From Emiliania huxleyi CCMP1516 (lineage: Eukaryota; Haptophyta; Isochrysidales; Noelaerhabdaceae): a stretch of DNA of 64,000 nt. The notes below the pieces were generated by a model. The model did no database searches. It saw only the letters and a program-made list of their open reading frames with translations, and was not told the DNA's origin. The stretch spans positions 217,238-281,237 of the forward strand of contig NW_005200861.1 of the NCBI RefSeq assembly GCF_000372725.1, read 5' to 3'. The position numbers and the translations under genes are program-made. Positions 62,860-64,000 of the stretch are shown one piece after another (position 1 is the first letter of the stretch; the number at the start of each line of letters is the position of its first letter).

Positions 62860-63392
62860 CCAAGTTACCCTCTGTCGCGTCGCTCTCCTCTGCCTCGTTC
62901 TGCGTACTGCGACGCCGCCGCCGCCCGCCGATCCCTTGCTCTCGCGGCTTCTCCCGCCTTTCGGCGCAACTCTGCCCTCCTGGCGGCATATTTTGGCCCC
63001 TCGAGTTTATCGAGCTCTCCTCGCGCAAGGACGACTCTTCTGACGCCCACTGCGATCATTTGCCGCCAAGTCATATCGTTGCACGAGAAGAGAAGGCTTC
63101 TAAAAATCTCTCTCTATCGTTGCTCAGGTCCACTCTCTCTTCGAACACTTGTACCTCCACGGTCGGTTTTGGCACTGGGGTTCCCTTCGGGTGCATCGTG
63201 ACAGCTGACGACGGGATTACCACTGGTGTTTCGTCTTCCTCGGAGTCGTCTTCCCCGGCTTCCCCCCGTTCGGCTCTACGTTCATCGTGGCTCACCCTCC
63301 ATGCCGTGAACAGGCGCTTTATCCATCCTATAATTCGAAGCTGCGAAGCTGCCTTCGCCACACTGCCGGTCGCGTGCGGATTTTTTTCCTGA
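62860..63392 (-). mobile_element. Copy E of family 1, internally interrupted
   Basis: Minus-strand homology to 31740-32050: IIGWIKRLFTAWRVSHDERR, AVTMHPKGTPVPKPTVEVQV, FEERVDLSND, then MTWRQMIAVGVRRVVLARGE and RRAELRRKAGEAARARDRRA. Between LSND and MTWRQ about 41 bases are inserted (63079-63119) flanked by repeated ATCGTTG. The true 3' end and tail are missing. Confidence 0.65.
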
Positions 63393-63438
63393 ATTCCTGA
63401 ACGGCGTCCAGCAGCCGTGACCGCCCAAATGTTGTGAA

Positions 63439-64000
63439 ATGTTGGGCATCTGCATCGCCGCCGCTTCCTCCTCCTCCTCCCCGCTGCCGCCGCGGCAGCA
63501 GCCCGCTGCCGCTGGCGCGGCCCGGGCCACGGCGGCCGCCCTGCTCCTGGGGAATCATAATCAGGGCGGCTCCGGCCGTGCGGGCGGCGCGGCGAGAGAG
63601 GGCGGTGCGGGGACAGGAGCAGCTGGGGCGCTGCAGCGGCGGGCCGCGCAATCGACGGCCGCTGCCGAGTCGCTGGGCACGCTCAACGACGCGCTCACCA
63701 CCACCTCTGTCGAGTTCCCACCCGACCCAATGTTTCAAGACTGGTCGGGCGGCGCGGTGCCCGCGCCTGCCGAGGACGTGATCAACGCGGAGATCGGGAT
63801 GGCGAAGATGATAGAGGATCCGCTCGAGGCGGCGCTCGCGATGGGCGCCGCCCTCAACACCGGCGCCGCCGACGAGGCGGAGACCAAGCGGATGGACACC
63901 CTCCTCGCCCTCGGCGCTGCGCTCGACGCCGCCCTCGACTCGATGCTCGACGCACCGCTCGAGGCGCACTCTCGACCGCACACCCACGCGTCCCTCGTCC
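63439..64000 (+). CDS. Hypothetical protein, N-terminal part, runs off the window
   Basis: ATG 63439 (MLGICIAAASSSSSPLPPRQ) opens a frame that stays open to the window end (187 codons). After a Ser/Ala/Gly-rich leader it becomes compositionally normal: SLGTLNDALTTTSVEFPPDP, MFQDWSGGAVPAPAEDVINA, EIGMAKMIEDPLEAALAMGA, DEAETKRMDTLLALGAALDA. Repeated (A/L)(A/G)AALD-type helices suggest an alpha-helical repeat. The leader could be a signal or transit peptide. Family not recognised. The long opposite-strand frame is an Arg-rich shadow. Confidence 0.55.
   Translation, partial: MLGICIAAASSSSSPLPPRQQPAAAGAARATAAALLLGNHNQGGSGRAGGAAREGGAGTGAAGALQRRAAQSTAAAESLGTLNDALTTTSVEFPPDPMFQDWSGGAVPAPAEDVINAEIGMAKMIEDPLEAALAMGAALNTGAADEAETKRMDTLLALGAALDAALDSMLDAPLEAHSRPHTHASLV

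Overview
This is nuclear DNA of a high-GC unicellular eukaryote. Dense, short, intron-bearing genes are separated by decayed transposons, simple repeats and minisatellites, and there is one 100-base assembly gap. Several traits point to a haptophyte alga of the Emiliania/Gephyrocapsa/Chrysochromulina kind. These are a GT47 protein ending in a W..AKRAWCC....GC module, RCC1 repeats of the AGQRVVAVSA..HSLAITADG type, a plastid-protein-like leader, and very many GC-AG introns. The taxon is an inference; no marker gene is present.

Layout. 1-312: 5' part of a gene leaving the left edge. 455-2390: repeat-rich. 2390-6079: a divergently transcribed pair, a putative plastid protein (-) built by exon duplication and an F-box/RCC1 protein (+). 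6677-14850: a coiled-coil protein, orphan exons (CcdA, cytochrome b5, reverse-transcriptase-like), a frameshifted methyltransferase, a 2OG-Fe(II) oxygenase-like membrane protein and many repeats. 14928-25654: the best gene block: NIPSNAP (-), mitochondrial carrier (+), GT47 exostosin (+) and a 1,319-residue SNF2/RING protein (+). 26079-33000: transposon island with a 934-bp inverted-repeat element, an HNH-like fragment, an acidic coiled-coil gene and two non-LTR-like families. 34048-36582: eight-exon C2-like, Cys-rich membrane protein (-). 37370-40820: MITE-like elements, an actin-fragmin-kinase-like gene cut by the gap, and a hypothetical gene. 42466-46044: two degenerate Helitron-type N-terminal ORFs (-). 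46465-57311: PPC/DUF296 protein (+), poly(A)-binding protein (-), HemK/N6AMT1 methyltransferase (-), a minisatellite island, a 766-bp hAT-like element and an ABHD/YheT hydrolase (-). 57861-64000: duplicated block, EGF + beta-propeller protein (+), frameshifted RCC1 protein (-), transposon fragment, and a gene leaving the right edge (+).

The genes are independent housekeeping or accessory loci, not an operon or pathway. The most unusual signal is in the introns. When exons are joined to keep recognisable domains intact, about half the introns must begin GC rather than GT (typically AG|GCGC). Several carry direct duplications of the neighbouring exon end, and unrelated genes share sense-oriented intronic minisatellites. 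All splice joins are my inference from frame and domain continuity, not from transcripts.
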